Positions 37,080 through 51,500 of a DNA stretch of 64,000 bases are shown here, in pieces. The translations under genes and the position numbers were made by a program. Numbering within the stretch: position 1 is the stretch's first letter; every line of letters begins with the position of its first letter. The notes under the pieces are model-generated. The model searched no databases. It worked only from the letters and a program-made list of their open reading frames with translations, and was not told the DNA's origin. Origin of the DNA: Mactromeris polynyma (taxonomy: Eukaryota > Mollusca > Bivalvia > Venerida > Mactridae); assembly GCA_032209605.1 (NCBI GenBank), contig JASFXZ010000004.1:33452401-33516400 (forward strand), in the 5' to 3' direction.

Positions 37080-39200
37080 ATTAAACAAGATTGTTTTAAT
37101 CAGTTATACATGGCAATTATTCTAATTGATCATGTTTTAGTCTGTGTTACAACAATACTGGATGAATCCCATTCAAAGGTTTCAGGTTCAGATGCCCAGA
37201 TACAAAACATAATACTAAACAAACGATGCCCAAGAGATCCGCTTCTTTCCCTCAAGCCGACAATGATAATGTTTTAGAATAATCAACCTACAGACTCGGG
37301 CATTGTCTTATTTGGTTTTTACACTTCTGTAACTAATTAGTTCAATTCTGACTGACGAGTAGATAACGTTCTTTTTTCTAACACAGACTTTCCATATCTA
37401 TGAGACAATCACATTGAATTCGATTAATTCAGTTGAGGAAACGAATGTCTTGTCGACACTCTTCAATTGGTGTGAATAAATCATTTAGAATTACGTATCG
37501 GTGATTTCACTGAGTTATGTGGAAACATCTTCGGTATCAATAGATATACACTGCGATACAAAGTTCGCTTGTTTCAGCATTTGACAGGTCGGTTCATTTA
37601 CTTTTTCTGACCGTCTACGGTTTATCGTTGTTATATAGATACGGACTTTGACAATGGGTGGTTTTACCCGAAAACTCATTATATGTATTGTAATACTACC
37701 TTCTACATGTCAACGAAATGTCGTCATTTTCATACCAACACATTTAAAATCGGATGAGCATTTAAGAAAGTATCGCACGGTAAAGACGTTGTTCCAGAAT
37801 GAAAGTAGTTAGTCCTTTGGTAAATTGATTTCGACCTAGAATATGGTCAGTGAGCGGATGCGATGTTTTGTATGGATATCTAAAATATATTTATGATGTA
37901 ATATACCATTCTCAGGGGTATAGAAATATTGCAATTTCGTATTTTGCTGTAAAATCGTGGGTTTCTTTGTTTAACTAACCGCTGACGTGTTGAATTAACA
38001 ATAGGCCAGTAGTGTTACTTATATTTTCTGGAGCAATACATTGGTTAATACTCGTCCGATTTTAAATATTGTGGTATGAAAATGACGGCATTTAGTTGAC
38101 CGTCCAAAGGGTGTATTACAATACAAATAATGCTTTGCTTACCCTACTTTAGCGTTTTCCGTAAGCATAGTAGTGTACATTTATGTAACATCCTCTCTCG
38201 GTGTGAATGACTCAACAATTACAAAAGACATCATATTTATTGATTATTTCTACCACAACTATTTATTTTACGTATTTCTGTTCGTTATGTTGTTATAGAG
38301 ATATGGCAGCGTAATTCAACGACATGCACGCTTGTTTTGTCTCCATAATGGTAAAGCTCATGGATCTGTGATAAAACCATTCACAGTTGTGGAAGATATC
38401 TGTTACTGATACAAACATTAAGAGACAATTCGTCATTAAGTGCCCTAGTTGACATGTTTACTGGAACCATGTAGCCTACGCCCTTAACCAAAACAAAAGA
38501 CTGTATGATATTGTGTCATACATTATCACAGAACTTAAAATGGTTAATGGTAATAGACAATAAAATTAAATGCATGGTGACAGATTGATGTCTGCATGAC
38601 TCGATGATTCAGTATCGCCATATTATATTTCTTGTACATTATTCGTGAAACAAAACTCAGAAAGTGTGCATATGTTAAATAATTTTCCTAAAGTAATTAA
38701 AAAGAGATGTTATTGGCTTTTATATTATATTTTCATACTTTCGCCGGCTGCATTGTATGCATCTTTGTAAGAAAATGATTGTATCAATGTGAACCAATGA
38801 ATAATGAAGTCGAGCAAGAAATACCTCGCACAATGCGCACGAGGAGGGATATGCGGTATATACTAAACGCCATTAAAAACGCAACCAACAATTGTGCATA
38901 TAGATAAAGTGACATTACAAAGGCAAACCTATCCTTAATTTTTGAAACATAATTTCATAAAATTAATCAAAAATTAAATAAAACATAATAACTATAGCGT
39001 TAAATAAAGGTTTGAAGAAGAATTACTCCAAACTGACGCCTATGTTAAGTAGTTGCGTTTTTAATGTCGTCAAGTGTATCTGCAGTAGTTCCAAAGTAAC
39101 GATACAAAGAACACAGTCTTCTAAGTAGTTTTGGTTGTAATCCGTCTTTAAAACACGAAACGAAAGGTAATGATGACCTAGATTCAAAGCTATGGCCTAC
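37080..39200. other. No gene seen
   Basis: Downstream flank of family F and E repeats. It holds one partial family D copy (38.8 kb). A minus-strand frame at 39045-39200 (ending in LDDIKNATT) continues out of the minisatellite but lacks support as a gene. Confidence 0.4.
38785..38960 (+). repeat. Dispersed repeat family D, copy 3
   Basis: It begins CAATGAATAATGAAGTCGAG and has GGTATATACTA as in the 24.6-kb copy. Only the first part of the family is clearly shared. Confidence 0.45.
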
Positions 39201-39201
39201 A

Positions 39202-39543
39202 CTTGACCGACCGACCCCATACAGACTTGATCGACCGACCCCAGACAGACTTGATCGACCGACCCCATACAGACTTGATCGACCGACCCCATACAGACTT
39301 GATCGACCGACCCCATACATACTTGATCGACCGACCCCATACATACTTGATCGACCGACCCCATACAGACTTGATCGACCGACCCCATACAGACTTGATC
39401 GACCGACCCCATACATACTTGATCGACCGACCCCATACAGACTTGATCGACCGACCCCATACAGACTTGATCGACCGACCCCATACAGACTTGATGGACC
39501 GACCCCATACAGACTTGATGGACCGACCCCATACAGACTTGAT
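39202..39543. repeat. 24-bp minisatellite, 14 copies
   Basis: Fourteen full units of CTTGATCGACCGACCCCATA plus CAGA, and a partial fifteenth, nearly identical (variants at CATACAT/CAGACAG and GATGGACC). The unit is a multiple of three, so several frames stay open; on the minus strand it would encode an eight-residue repeat SSLYGVGR. No ATG-led frame reads through it in a convincing way, so I treat it as non-coding. Confidence 0.95.
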
Positions 39544-39544
39544 A

Positions 39545-42340
39545 CTTTCACTCGCCCCTCTTCATTTATATCATAAATTATTCACAATACAAATGTCGAA
39601 GCATCACAATTGCCTTGCAATGATTGTCGCTTTTGATATGGCAACATAGTTGTTAACATCACTGTCGTTGTTCGTCGAAGGCTCCTTGGTATCGTTTACT
39701 CAAAACATGTACTTGTTTTTCGACGAAGCTGCATACCATCGATTTTTACCTACATGTTTGACCAACCAAATGTTGCCCTCGAAGCAGGCTTTTTGTCCAT
39801 AATATGTCCATTCCTATTTTCAACAAGAGGCACCAAACGGGGTATTCGTAAGATGTGCGTCGTTAGCAGTTCGAATATTGCCGGTAGTAGTTTACATGTT
39901 TAAGCATATATGTATACGAATATGACCCTGATAAGACAGGTCCATGATTATAGTATGTATACATCCGAATTAATTTTGTGTAAGGATTCATTTTTCAAAA
40001 TGTTGCAAAACACATTTTTTCATTTCACATACCCGAAGACATCATTCTATCTACACCATTTATCTTTTTTAAAGCTTTTTTTATTACATAAGAAGCTTAC
40101 GACGAACACAGTGAAATCAATTTATAACAGTGTCCTTCTTTTTCTGTTGTTTTGAAATTAAACTGTAAAATACGACAATATGTGACCAAAGCGCATTTTG
40201 TACCAGACAGAAATGTCATAAAAGATCATGTTCATAAGTCGATGTTCCTTAGGGTTGGTTCTGACTGTTGTTGTTGGGATGTGTAGGTTAGTATTGGTGG
40301 GAACAGTAGCTGGATTTGGTACCTGAATACAATTCATCAAGCGTTATAATATTATATAGTTATCGACTTTATTTAATCTAAAGTAATACATGTACTATAT
40401 ATGACAAAGCAGTTTAATACATTTCTTGTCACAAAATGTCATGCAGCATATAAAAACGAATGAAGTAAAGACATATCAAGTATCAAGAACTCACCAAAGG
40501 ATCTAATAAGTTATTATATCTTATACTATAAATAGACTATAGACATTCTCATAACATGTGTTCAGTTGCCGTTATATATATATTAATGTTCCATCAAGTG
40601 TTTTTATATTTATGCTTACATAAGTCAAGCTAAAACTATTTGCAATATTGACGGTTTGGGAAAGTGAGCGAGTGTTTTGCAAACGTGTTTCTAGTAGTAG
40701 AAGGAACATCACGTCTTCGAAAGATACGTTTTAGTCATATTTATCACAATACCTAAACAAAAAATAGGTTTTACCAAAATGTTTAATACGATAATGGTGA
40801 AAAGACAATGAATGGATGAATATGCAATGAAAGTCGTTATCTCATGTTCAACTTTCCACGGGGATTCCGTATCGGTATTTTGACAAATAATAAACATATA
40901 AGAGTCAATAACCATAATTATCAGTTCGTGTAGGGGGGGGGGGGGGGTAATTCCAATGTCATCACATGTAGATGCTTTTCTTGCCTTACGTTGTACTGAC
41001 GGAAACCGATATTGTATCGTAAGGAAACTATCACCATGCTCGGATATAGGCTATTCTTGTTTATACAAATGTATTAAATTATCCAGTTCGAAGCCCGCTA
41101 ACAACATTTTTAACATTCGACAAAATAAATGTCGAGACGTCATTACTTGTCAGCTTTAAATTCACAATACTAGGTACTTGTTATAAGTTATGCATATATT
41201 GAGAGCAACAAAAACACAATAATTATAACATACAAGTTTCGTGAAGTTCTTGGTACCCGACAATGATTTAGTAACAACGCACATCAGTATTCAATCATTA
41301 GGATGCATGTTTATTAATGTAAAATTGTGCGCATCATACGTGAGTTGATTATGAAGACTGCATAGTTATACTCCGTTCCTTTATCTTCTCTTGAGGAACC
41401 ACTTCACGTTAAATTCCACATTGTCGGTCACAAATTGTGGTCTTTGTTACAGCCCCGAGTAGTCAATGCAGAAATTCCTGCGATTCCATGTTCTGTTAGT
41501 TGTCTCATCGATTAATGTCAACAATATGCAAGTGTAACACATTCAGGACAGCTAGAAGTTCTGCTATTGTCACGTGTTGTCATTTGATTTAACACGACTA
41601 TGCACGTAACGAATTCTCTCTTTTCGAAATCCGTCCTTATTAAATGAGATTTGCCATTCAAATTAATATAATTTGTCTTCTTTGATTTTATAGGCCTGTT
41701 AATGAGATCAAGTGCTACCCCACTTGTGTTTTATTGAATTAAGCAATAACTTTCCCCAGCAATTCAATTTGCAACTCGACGTAAGCAATAAATTCCGCAC
41801 CAAAGTTTGTCCTGCGAAATAGTGAAAGCTAACAGGATCGATTTGGAGTTTCGGTTGGTATTATATTCAGAGACATATCATATGAGGAATAACTTCCATG
41901 CAGGACAATGCTTTAGCCGCACATGCAGCACCGATATAATGTTACATACATACGCTTTTACGTAACACAATTGAACATATGCTTAAACGATTAACACCAG
42001 TCATACCACTTGTTATTTGCCTACACATGAAATCTAGCATAAAGTTGTTGTATTGTGATATAAAATGCAAACATTCCCTACGTTACCTCTCTGATTTATA
42101 CATAGAAAAAGAACTGTTTGGTGACACAAATATTTATAACTCTGATATTCCAGCAACACAATTATAAATCTTATTTGACAGGATTTAATTTGTTGCAAAT
42201 ATATCTCATATACATAATATATATTTGTTGTTCGAAAAACGTCGCCGAACGAGCTGTTTGCATTCCGTTGCGCAAACAAATGCAAATACAAGTCATTAGT
42301 TTTGATTGTAATACGACTGTGTGCATTATTAGGCCTTTTT
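39545..42340. other. 3' flank of the globin gene, no other gene seen
   Basis: Contains the G15 run and candidate poly(A) hexamers for the globin gene (42184-42189 and 41730-41735, minus). The ORFs at 42034-42348 lie in the globin 3' UTR and are shadows. Confidence 0.45.
40933..40947 (+). repeat. G15 homopolymer
   Basis: Fifteen consecutive G in otherwise AT-rich DNA, flanked by GTGTA and TAATT. It may be a true low-complexity run or a site of uncertain read length. Confidence 0.95.
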
Positions 42341-42347
42341 CCAGCCA

Positions 42348-42521
42348 TTACGTTATAGTCTCTGTGGCAAACTCTCTATGTCCGTTCTCCGTATGAACCA
42401 TTCCTTCTTTTATATGGAATATAATCACTTCAAACAAGAGTGTCCATGCTGCGGCCAGTTCGTCACACCAATATTCTTCTATGTGAGGTTTAATCGCGTT
42501 GAGAAAGTGCGGTAAGATTAC
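42348..42521 (-). CDS. Globin exon 3 (helices G-H, stop)
   Basis: The acceptor is TTCATTTGCAG. It encodes residues 134-190 beginning VILPHFLNAIKPHIEEYW, then the helix H core AAAWTLLFEVIIFHIKEG, and a polar tail of about 17 residues to a TAA at 42348. It starts in phase 0, matching exon 2 at the conserved G7.0 site. Confidence 0.93.
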   Translation of the reverse strand, partial: VILPHFLNAIKPHIEEYWCDELAAAWTLLFEVIIFHIKEGMVHTENGHREFATETIT

Positions 42522-45500
42522 CTGCAAATGAAAAGGATAATAGTTGGATTGACGGTATTTGTCTTACTCAAGAATGTCTCTGTGTTAATTTGACACGATA
42601 TTCCTACAAGACACACGTCTCCATATTATTGCAAGCGATGTCAATGATTCAGAAACACCATACTCCCTGTACAACATTGGCCTCTGATAATAAGATAATA
42701 AAAGAAACTTGATCAAATGGCACGACAGATATTGCTCCCCCAAAGATTTTGATGAATACTAAAACAGTGTTAAGATATACCTAAATGAGAGTCTAAGACA
42801 TATATGCGCCAATAAAACATAACTGCAGGGAATAACAAACATGTGTCCGAACGAGATAAATCTGGTCGAAGTGTATGAAACCGGAATTGCGAATTATGAT
42901 TTATACTGAGCAAGTGAAAATAAATAACAAAAGTGACTTAAGAATCGGATGACACGTTCCGGACACAGATCTAGATACAGACGAAAATAACTAAAATACT
43001 AAAAACTGAACAAACATGGACGCCGTCGTATTTTACTGTAAGGAAACATTAATGCGGCATTTATGTGGTTTTAGAACCATTCAACTTATATGAGTGTACT
43101 TAACACATATACGATTAATTTCTAATGACTCTGAAATTGTTTTTAGTAGTTAAAGTTTATGGGGTTTGCGACAGAATCAATGACGCATTACTTATATGGT
43201 CATAATATTCCATAATATTCCATTTTCAATTGTTATAAACCGTCATAAGGAACGTATTGCTCAATATTTCTTACTTTATTGTACGATATTCAATTAAATC
43301 GCAACAGTTGTTTATTGATATTCATAATTATACTAAAAAAAACAACGTTTGGTCATTTAAGACACATGACGTCGTACGTATCAAATAGTTGCCGTATGGA
43401 GGTGTTTCTATTATTATTTGAATGTTTATTTAAATTTATTTATTTTACATCGGTTGTCAGTCAACTTAGTCACTCCGGGTACCTGCTTCCCGGAGACCTA
43501 CTTCCTTGGTTACAAACCAGTATTCGCTCGTATTTCAAGGAGTGTGGTGAAACTCGAATGTACCAAAACTGCGAATTAACGACACAACGAAATATTTATA
43601 CAAGTGATAGAACACATCAAACAGGAAATGACAAATACAAAGTACACAGCCAGTGTAAAAGCTCATGGAGACATGGACATATATTTAACAGCAAGCTAAC
43701 CTCACTTGATCGCTATATGGCCATTGATGTCCAACGCAGTAACTTATCATTGAAATATTAATATAATTGACAAACTAAGATACCTTTATACTTTCAGGTG
43801 GCACTTTGTAAAGTTTGTGATTTGCACCAACTTCCCTGAGCATTGGCACGAGACTGGATGGTTCATCCAGTCGTGTAATACATTTGTCAATGGTCGCCAT
43901 GACTCTTAATGCATGTTGTCGAAGAAGACCAGTTTGTCGTAATTCGGACACCTCCTTGTTTTTGAATTTTGAAAACACATCCAGCATCTCTGGTTTACTC
44001 TCAAACATTCTGAAACATAAATATTATGATGTTAGAGCACTTTCAATAAATGAAAGAGAGATAATAAGTAGCTGGAGTCAACATGACAACAATGCAAAGC
44101 ACGAACACTCTAAAACAAACTGGATTCCCAATGCTACAATCATGGTATTTTTATTTTAATCATACCGCGCTGTGCAATGTTAACCATGTTGTTACCAATC
44201 ATTGTGAAACAATTCAGTTTCATGTCTTTATTTACTGTACACATTATGATACTGTCCTAACTGATGAATAATTGAAATCAGAAGAGTATTTTAATCTATG
44301 CATGTGAATTACATACGGTAAAAACGTCTTGGAAACAACGATATATCATCACATAAACTATTCATTACACTGACAAAAAACGACATGTAATTGCATGCAT
44401 GTATTGTTTTCTATTTTGTTTCCAATTCATGGAAACAAAACATGTGCTGTTTCTTAGAAATGTTTGCAAAAATGTGTTTTTACTTTGTAAGCAATTTGAA
44501 TTATGGATACTTAAAGTTTTCTCAATCAAGTAATCTGGTACGTAACTTGCTTAGGTTTGCATTATAAGCGTTTCAACGTATAAATCAAGTTCCACAATTG
44601 AAATGCCATACTTCAAATCTATGTTCTCTGCATAGCATTTCATTATTTTTTCATACATATCTAATTCACGCGTTATTCATTAAATTCATCTGAATCATGT
44701 ATTGAGAAATGCATATGATGGAACCATTAATTGAATCTACTAAAACTTGTTGGTAATAAATATTGCATTTAAACGGACTATAATGTGATCAATTACTCAG
44801 CGTGTAGGCTGTACTAATGTTTTAATGTGCCTAATGAATTCCTAGCTTTCTAAAACGGGATATCTGTATCATGTCAGGCGTGCGTTGGTGCCACAATCTA
44901 GCTTTACCATTGCTTATGTGAAAGCAGTTGTAATACGTTAAGTCTTTGATATTTGCCTTGTGAAACTCGGTTAATGTTTATAAAAATATGTTTTAGGAGC
45001 TTGACTGAGTCGAAAATAAGTTGTTAAATTGTGTAACATTGTTAAATCTGATCAAGACAAATTTCGTTAGTAATTCATCTGCTACTATCTGTATGAGTAG
45101 TCGTAAACTGTTTTCATTAACAACATATTTAAAGGTTGAACAACTTAGATCAGGATTCGTTGTAAGTAAGAAGATAATGAAGTAAATAACACGTGGTCCG
45201 ACATGATAGAGGCTAGAACGCACAAGCGTACACACAACTTACCATTGGTGATTGTCATTTTAAATAATTTCTGTACTCAGAATCAAACAATTACAGGCTG
45301 GTCATTACATGAAATATATCGGACCCCGTGATCATGAGTCCGAAACCAGAGACATGCGTACAGTATAAGTGGTCATTCCACTGAATGTTATACGTCTGAA
45401 ATAATGTCAAGAAATTATAAGGCTTACACGCCGTAGAATACAGACAGTAGACAGTGCTTATGATTTTTTTCTTTTTCCTGTAGAAATAACATGAAACAGA

Positions 45501-48500
45501 CTAATTTACAGTTTTATAGACCGAGCAAGCTTCTTTCAAATGCGAATGTTTTATATTGCACAATTGAGGCTTACATCGTCACTTTTAATGACAGCACATT
45601 GATATGAAAATAACTGATGTATCAATAACGACAGATGTGATATGTGTAATCACGTAAACTGCTTGATCAATTCGTTCTGAAAGAATTGTCAGCAGATACG
45701 AACAGCGATATAGTTACTTTAAAATACATCTCCATGAACACGAGAGAAATTGGAATACAGGAAATAGATGTATTGTGGTCAATGACAACTCCGACGATTC
45801 CTGTGAGCAGCATTGGACGATGAAATACAAGGAATTCTGAAACAGACATCGGCTACTAATAGGCTATTCATTTTAATGCTAAAATGTAACATTAAGTCGG
45901 GGAATAACGAATTTAATCAAAAGCATCATACGCGTTATGTAATTTATATGAGAGGGGAAATATTAAGAAAGGCACTCACTATGAACTTTGTTCGATGTAA
46001 TAATATTGCATCTCTTTAAAAAAATCATATATATATAGTGTCAGTGCAATAGCCATTATATTTGTCTTTTATATCATTTGTCATAACGTAAGTGGTAACG
46101 GGCATTAAAAGTATTACTGAGATTAACGTTCACAGACATTTATTAGATTATGTACTGATTGACTACAACCAACTTTTTTATATTTCTAAATAATGTTCGT
46201 TATTTTATCATTCACCTGTTTATCATTTTGATCTCCAGAGAACAGAATTGCTCGTGGTAGGCTTTATATCACTGACACTTTCATTGCATTTTACGATCAG
46301 TTGAAAATACGCATGCATGTTTAAAATAGACTTTTAAATGGTTGTAGTAAATTATACTGTTTTCCAATGTACACAACGATATCTGCATTTTATTTATGTT
46401 TTTGTTATAGCCCCGTACATATTCAATATCCAGAGACTAAATCATGCTGAATTTCTAAAAAATGTGAATATGCAGGCATTTAAACCACAGTAAATACAAG
46501 CCAATTATACACGGAAAATGTGAGAGACTGATGATAACATATAAACACAGTGTTGAACTGCATGTATAGCATTAGTATACACATGACGCATTCACTAATT
46601 AAAACCAGTTTGAAGTGTAAGATATCTAATAATGTCTTATTTCAACTAAAACAATTAAAATTGGTATATGCAAAACAATTAACACGCCGCTTAAGCAAAC
46701 ATAACAGCCGCCTATGATTGCCATAATCAATACGAGAAAGGTTCATTCTGCAACACTAGTTTGAGTATACATTTACATGTAGCAGATTTTATGTTAACAC
46801 AAATTAAAGAATCTATTCCCTTTATTATTCTGCAGGAGGTCTGATAGTCTACTGTGACGCGTTCATAGAGTAGTTGCTGATTCATTAACAAAACCAAATG
46901 TGTTCAGAACAAATTGAAAATGATCTTTTAAATGCTTCAATTGCAGCCCACATTTCGTTATCAGCACGAAATAATTCGTGGAACCTTGTCGAGCGTTGAA
47001 AGAGAGATTAAATTGTTCCAGGGAACAAGACAATGATCCCAAAGGAAACAGCAGTCTACAAAGCATTAGGTATAAATCTATGTTTGTAGTTGTGTCTCAT
47101 ATATTCTCCTCATTTATATCTAACCGGGCCATCAAAATAAACAACAGAAAACAAACCAATCACTAGTGTTTTATTTCTCCCATGCAATCAGACAGATATT
47201 TGTTTGACAGAGATATATATCTACTCTTAAATCTTCCAGTTTATCTTTCATTTTTAATTATTTCCGGTTAAAATTAATGTGTTTATTTTAGCCTTGTTGT
47301 AAGCGGTAATGTATTACTTCATTTCCGGTTGTTTTATTTCTTGATTGAATTGATTGAATATGAGTAAACGTTATAAAGTGTAGTATTCCCAAATGATTAA
47401 TGCAACTCCATGGTACGTCGCGAAATTGAAATTTGTATCGCAAATGAAACGACTCTTTAAATGTAAATGTGAACCAGGCGCCTTCTAGTTTCATTCCCAT
47501 AGAATACCCCTACATTGTTATCCATACATTCCTACCAGAAAACATACATCAGTCGTAATCAACCAGTCAGAACAACGGAACAGTGACAATGGCGCTCGGG
47601 TTAGTTATGGAGAAAATATATCCAAAGTCTAGACGCTTTAATCAACATGCAACCCTACCCTATATCACTTTTCGTAAAATAATTATTTCAACCAATTGAA
47701 GTCGCTTCTTTATTCTGACGCATTATTTTCGATCTATTTCCAAAGTTTTAGTACAATATAATGGTACTGCACTACCCAATATCAGGCGTATATAACACAT
47801 ACAGTTACGCAAGTCATGACGTCAAACTGAGCAAAATATGATGCTATGAAATACTGGTTGGATTACCATTATATTTATTCATTTATTATTCATGCTACAT
47901 CGTATGAGATTGTGGGATTTTGTTCTGGCTTGATTGGACGATTACATTTTAAATTGGTTTTTGTTTTACTATGTTTCTAAAACGTGGTAAAACACGGCCT
48001 CTCCTAGACAGGACATTATATTCGTTACCGCTCATAATTGTGATCTGACACGAGTCGTGATAGGATCTAGACAGTTATATTTAAGTAATACAAATAGTAT
48101 ATATCAGGGTATGTGGAGGTGTTGGAGCCAGAACCAGCTATATGCAAATACATTTATTAAGGAGATGGTAGATTATTGCGCTAACCCCTTTAAAAATGCT
48201 TTCAACTATATACAACTTGCTGTTTTGTTTAATCTCAAACAAATTGGACATTGATTGTTACTATCTGGGTAGAATTTTGTGTTATGCTTGATGCTAACAT
48301 GGGACCAACTGACCCGAGACGAGAATTTATTTACGAACAGACTTGTGTGATATACTCTGTCGGTTCTCCCAGGGCAATATGGACATCTTTGACATGGAAT
48401 GAATCAGCCAAACATATTGGAAACTGATTGTAACCATTACACGTATTGTGATATCGTATGTCTGTATGTAATAAAACATACATTTTATGACTTAATTTAA

Positions 48501-51500
48501 ATGTTTCTGGCATCATTACAATGCATTAACTTTTGCTGGATGAATATAAAATACATTCAAGACAATAATCATGTAATTATTTGTTGTTCGTTCTCCTACA
48601 CTTGCTTGATTCATCTTCCGATACACACGAGCAATACATTACGATAATCGTTTTCATCCTGCCAGTGCTTTTAATGACCGCGAATGACGGTATTAAAAGC
48701 ATATAATGACTGCAAAAATGTTATTGCGGCAAGGAGATGTTTTTTTAATCGATGTAATTGCAAATAAACGAACTTCAAGCAACATCAAACGGGCAGCAAA
48801 ACACATGCACCAAGACTACTCTTCATACGTAATTAGCTGATAAACAAGTGCGATGACGAAAAACCGAGAATTTATCTCTAGAGAATCCAATTAATGACGA
48901 TTTGTAGCTGTAGCAAATATTAAATATTTGAATTATTCTACTGTAATGGAACATGCATGGTACATGGTCAAATTGTATCCAGTAGTGTTGTTACATTAAC
49001 TAAGACATTTCTTGTAAGAACCATTCCAATGTATAACCGATAACAAACATTGTTTTTGTATCATGCTTCTAACTGTCAAAACCTGTAAAATAGCCTGCTT
49101 GTTAAAAAAAACTGGAAGTTTGTTTTAAACTTTATGATGTACATTAATCTTTCTTTAACACATATGGATTAGTTCATTCTTTGTTAATGCTAAAGGAAAT
49201 ATATTTTTCATGTTTGTTTAAGTAAACAAATGAACACAAAAATGAGCATAGTATAACTTTAAAAGCAACTTAACGACCAACATGCAAACGTGTGAGTAAG
49301 TGTTTGAGGAATATTCTATCTCAACGTTTTTATCCTGCAATTCACTGAAAGGTCAATGACAATGTCACCAGGGAGTATGTAATTATGATATAAACATATT
49401 ATAGTGAAGACAGTTCCAATCCTCTGGCGGTATGAGTGTCAAATAACTTAGCATTATAAGACGCCAACAATCATAAATGTGATAATTTGATAACGCTGCT
49501 TATTGTATTACATAGACATATACTTGACTACGCACGCATTGACGAAGAACGGTATATATTATCATGAAGTGATTTACGAGCAATACGCTAGTTAATGATT
49601 ACAAGTAACAAGATGCACATAATTCATAGTGATTGGTGTTACAAAACCGTGTTGAGGCTGTCAACAAAGTGACAATACATTCCAGCAATACACGCGCTTA
49701 AACATATCGTCACAATACTTAGTACTCTTGACGAATTCACATCGATTTCCGATTGACCTCTGTTTTCTTTCAATTATGGTACGATATACAGAAGTTCAGA
49801 GAAGATCAGAACATCAGGACTCTAGTGCAGTGTTGCATTTTTTGGGTTGAATATTTCCTCCATGAAACATCTTCTTCGACGTCTCTCTGACACTGCAAGG
49901 GTCGCCGACCTCCGCAATCCGGCATCCACGCGTGAGCTCGTAAGGTCAATATAGAACTATTTGTCTTGCCCACGTGCGTAATCGTCACCTTACTACCAAT
50001 GAAAACACTCTTAATACAGTAGACCAGATTAATCACAAACATTTAAAAGGCTTTTCTGTAGATACGCCGTCCGTATTTATGTATGTCCCTCAATCATGTT
50101 CGTCGCGCTTCGGTGGCTGCTCTTCACCCAGAAGATTTACAACGAGGCAGTGGGAAGAAGCACTTAATTTTGTTGAATGTGAAATGTTCTCACTGAAAAA
50201 TATTCAAATCTACAAATTCTGACGTTATTCTGGCTGGATGTGGCATAGCATTGTTCTGCTGAAACAACACGACGTCACGGTGATCTCGGACAAGGGCATA
50301 ACGCACGGCTCCAAGTTTTCGTCAACGTATCGTCGAGTCGTCAGGCTACCTCCAACCACTATCAGGGCTGTTTTGTGGGACCATGATATACCGGCCAACA
50401 CCATTACACTACCCCTCCCCACCGTGCATGCTGTATGATGCATCAATCTGCGTAAAGCTAACCTCAGCGACGCCACACCTTACTCCATCGATCAAGCATA
50501 TGTATACAAAACTTAGACTTGTCAGTAAAATAACACATTTCCACTGTGTATGCTGGCAACACCACACTTCACGGTTACGTCGCCTCTCTGGTGTCAATAC
50601 GTTACCTCCATATAGATCATGGCCTGAAATTCCAGCATCTAACAGGCGTCAATGCACAGTGGATCAAGTAGTGCGATGTTGGTTATAACCCCTTGAATCC
50701 TGGTCAGTCCATGTAGATGTGTGAAAGCGATCTCGGGGCTGCGTAAGGACAATATGGCGGTCTTGTTGACGAGACGTCGTGGACGTGTAAGATCATCAAC
50801 AGAGTCAGTTTCTTGGTGTCGTGTAACTAAATGCACGATAGTACAGTGAAACAATGCATACTATATTTAACAGCGTGATTTGACATCCACCTGCTACCAT
50901 ACCGACGGCTTCATGATGTTAGGCATCCTTTAAACGTCCAATAAGAAGCATAAAGTCTTGAAATACAATAATGTGTATATTGACATGGTTCATAACAAAC
51001 ATGATTGTCAGCAAAATAACAATTTCCACAGGGTTCACGAATCTGGGTGATGAGAAGGGGACGTCCTTCAAGAATCACGTCATGATATTGAAGAGCGATC
51101 AGTAAGTTGGCATAATACATGGATATAAAAAATGAATAATGAAACAGGTTACTAAAATTAAAGCAAAACATTTTGGTGCATTTTCATCGAACATGAGTAT
51201 ATCTATATGTGTGTATATATGTATACATATATATACATTGTACATCAGCATTTTGTATTTTACAGTCTACAGTAAGCACTCTATAGTAAGCAGGGACACC
51301 TCCAAGTCTGCAAATAATAAATCCATTTTTAATATTTGAATTAAAAGAACTAGCTTCCCATAGGAAATTGTGCAAGTTTACACCAATGTACAAAATGCCA
51401 CCACTGTAAGATGACAACATACTTTTTAACATTATAGCAAGTATATTTTGCAAGTTATAACATGGTCACACTGGGCTCATCTGGGAAAAACTATACTATA

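Noticed and set aside
39045..39551. 168-codon ORF with SSLYGVGR repeats
   Set aside because: The frame is open because the minisatellite unit is a multiple of three. It begins at a non-ATG codon with a stop just upstream, and other frames across the array are open too.
42034..42348. 104-codon minus-strand ORF after the globin stop
   Set aside because: It is in another frame from the globin and lies in the 3' UTR; no motif.
46863..47166. Possible Tc1 motif (EQDNDPKGNSS resembles QQDNDPKHTS)
   Set aside because: Only about ten residues match and nothing before or after fits a transposase; too short to call.
49806..50222. C-terminal part of the Tc1 relic
   Set aside because: Expected by position but I could not match the SPDLNPIEHLW region in any frame; left out of the called pseudogene.
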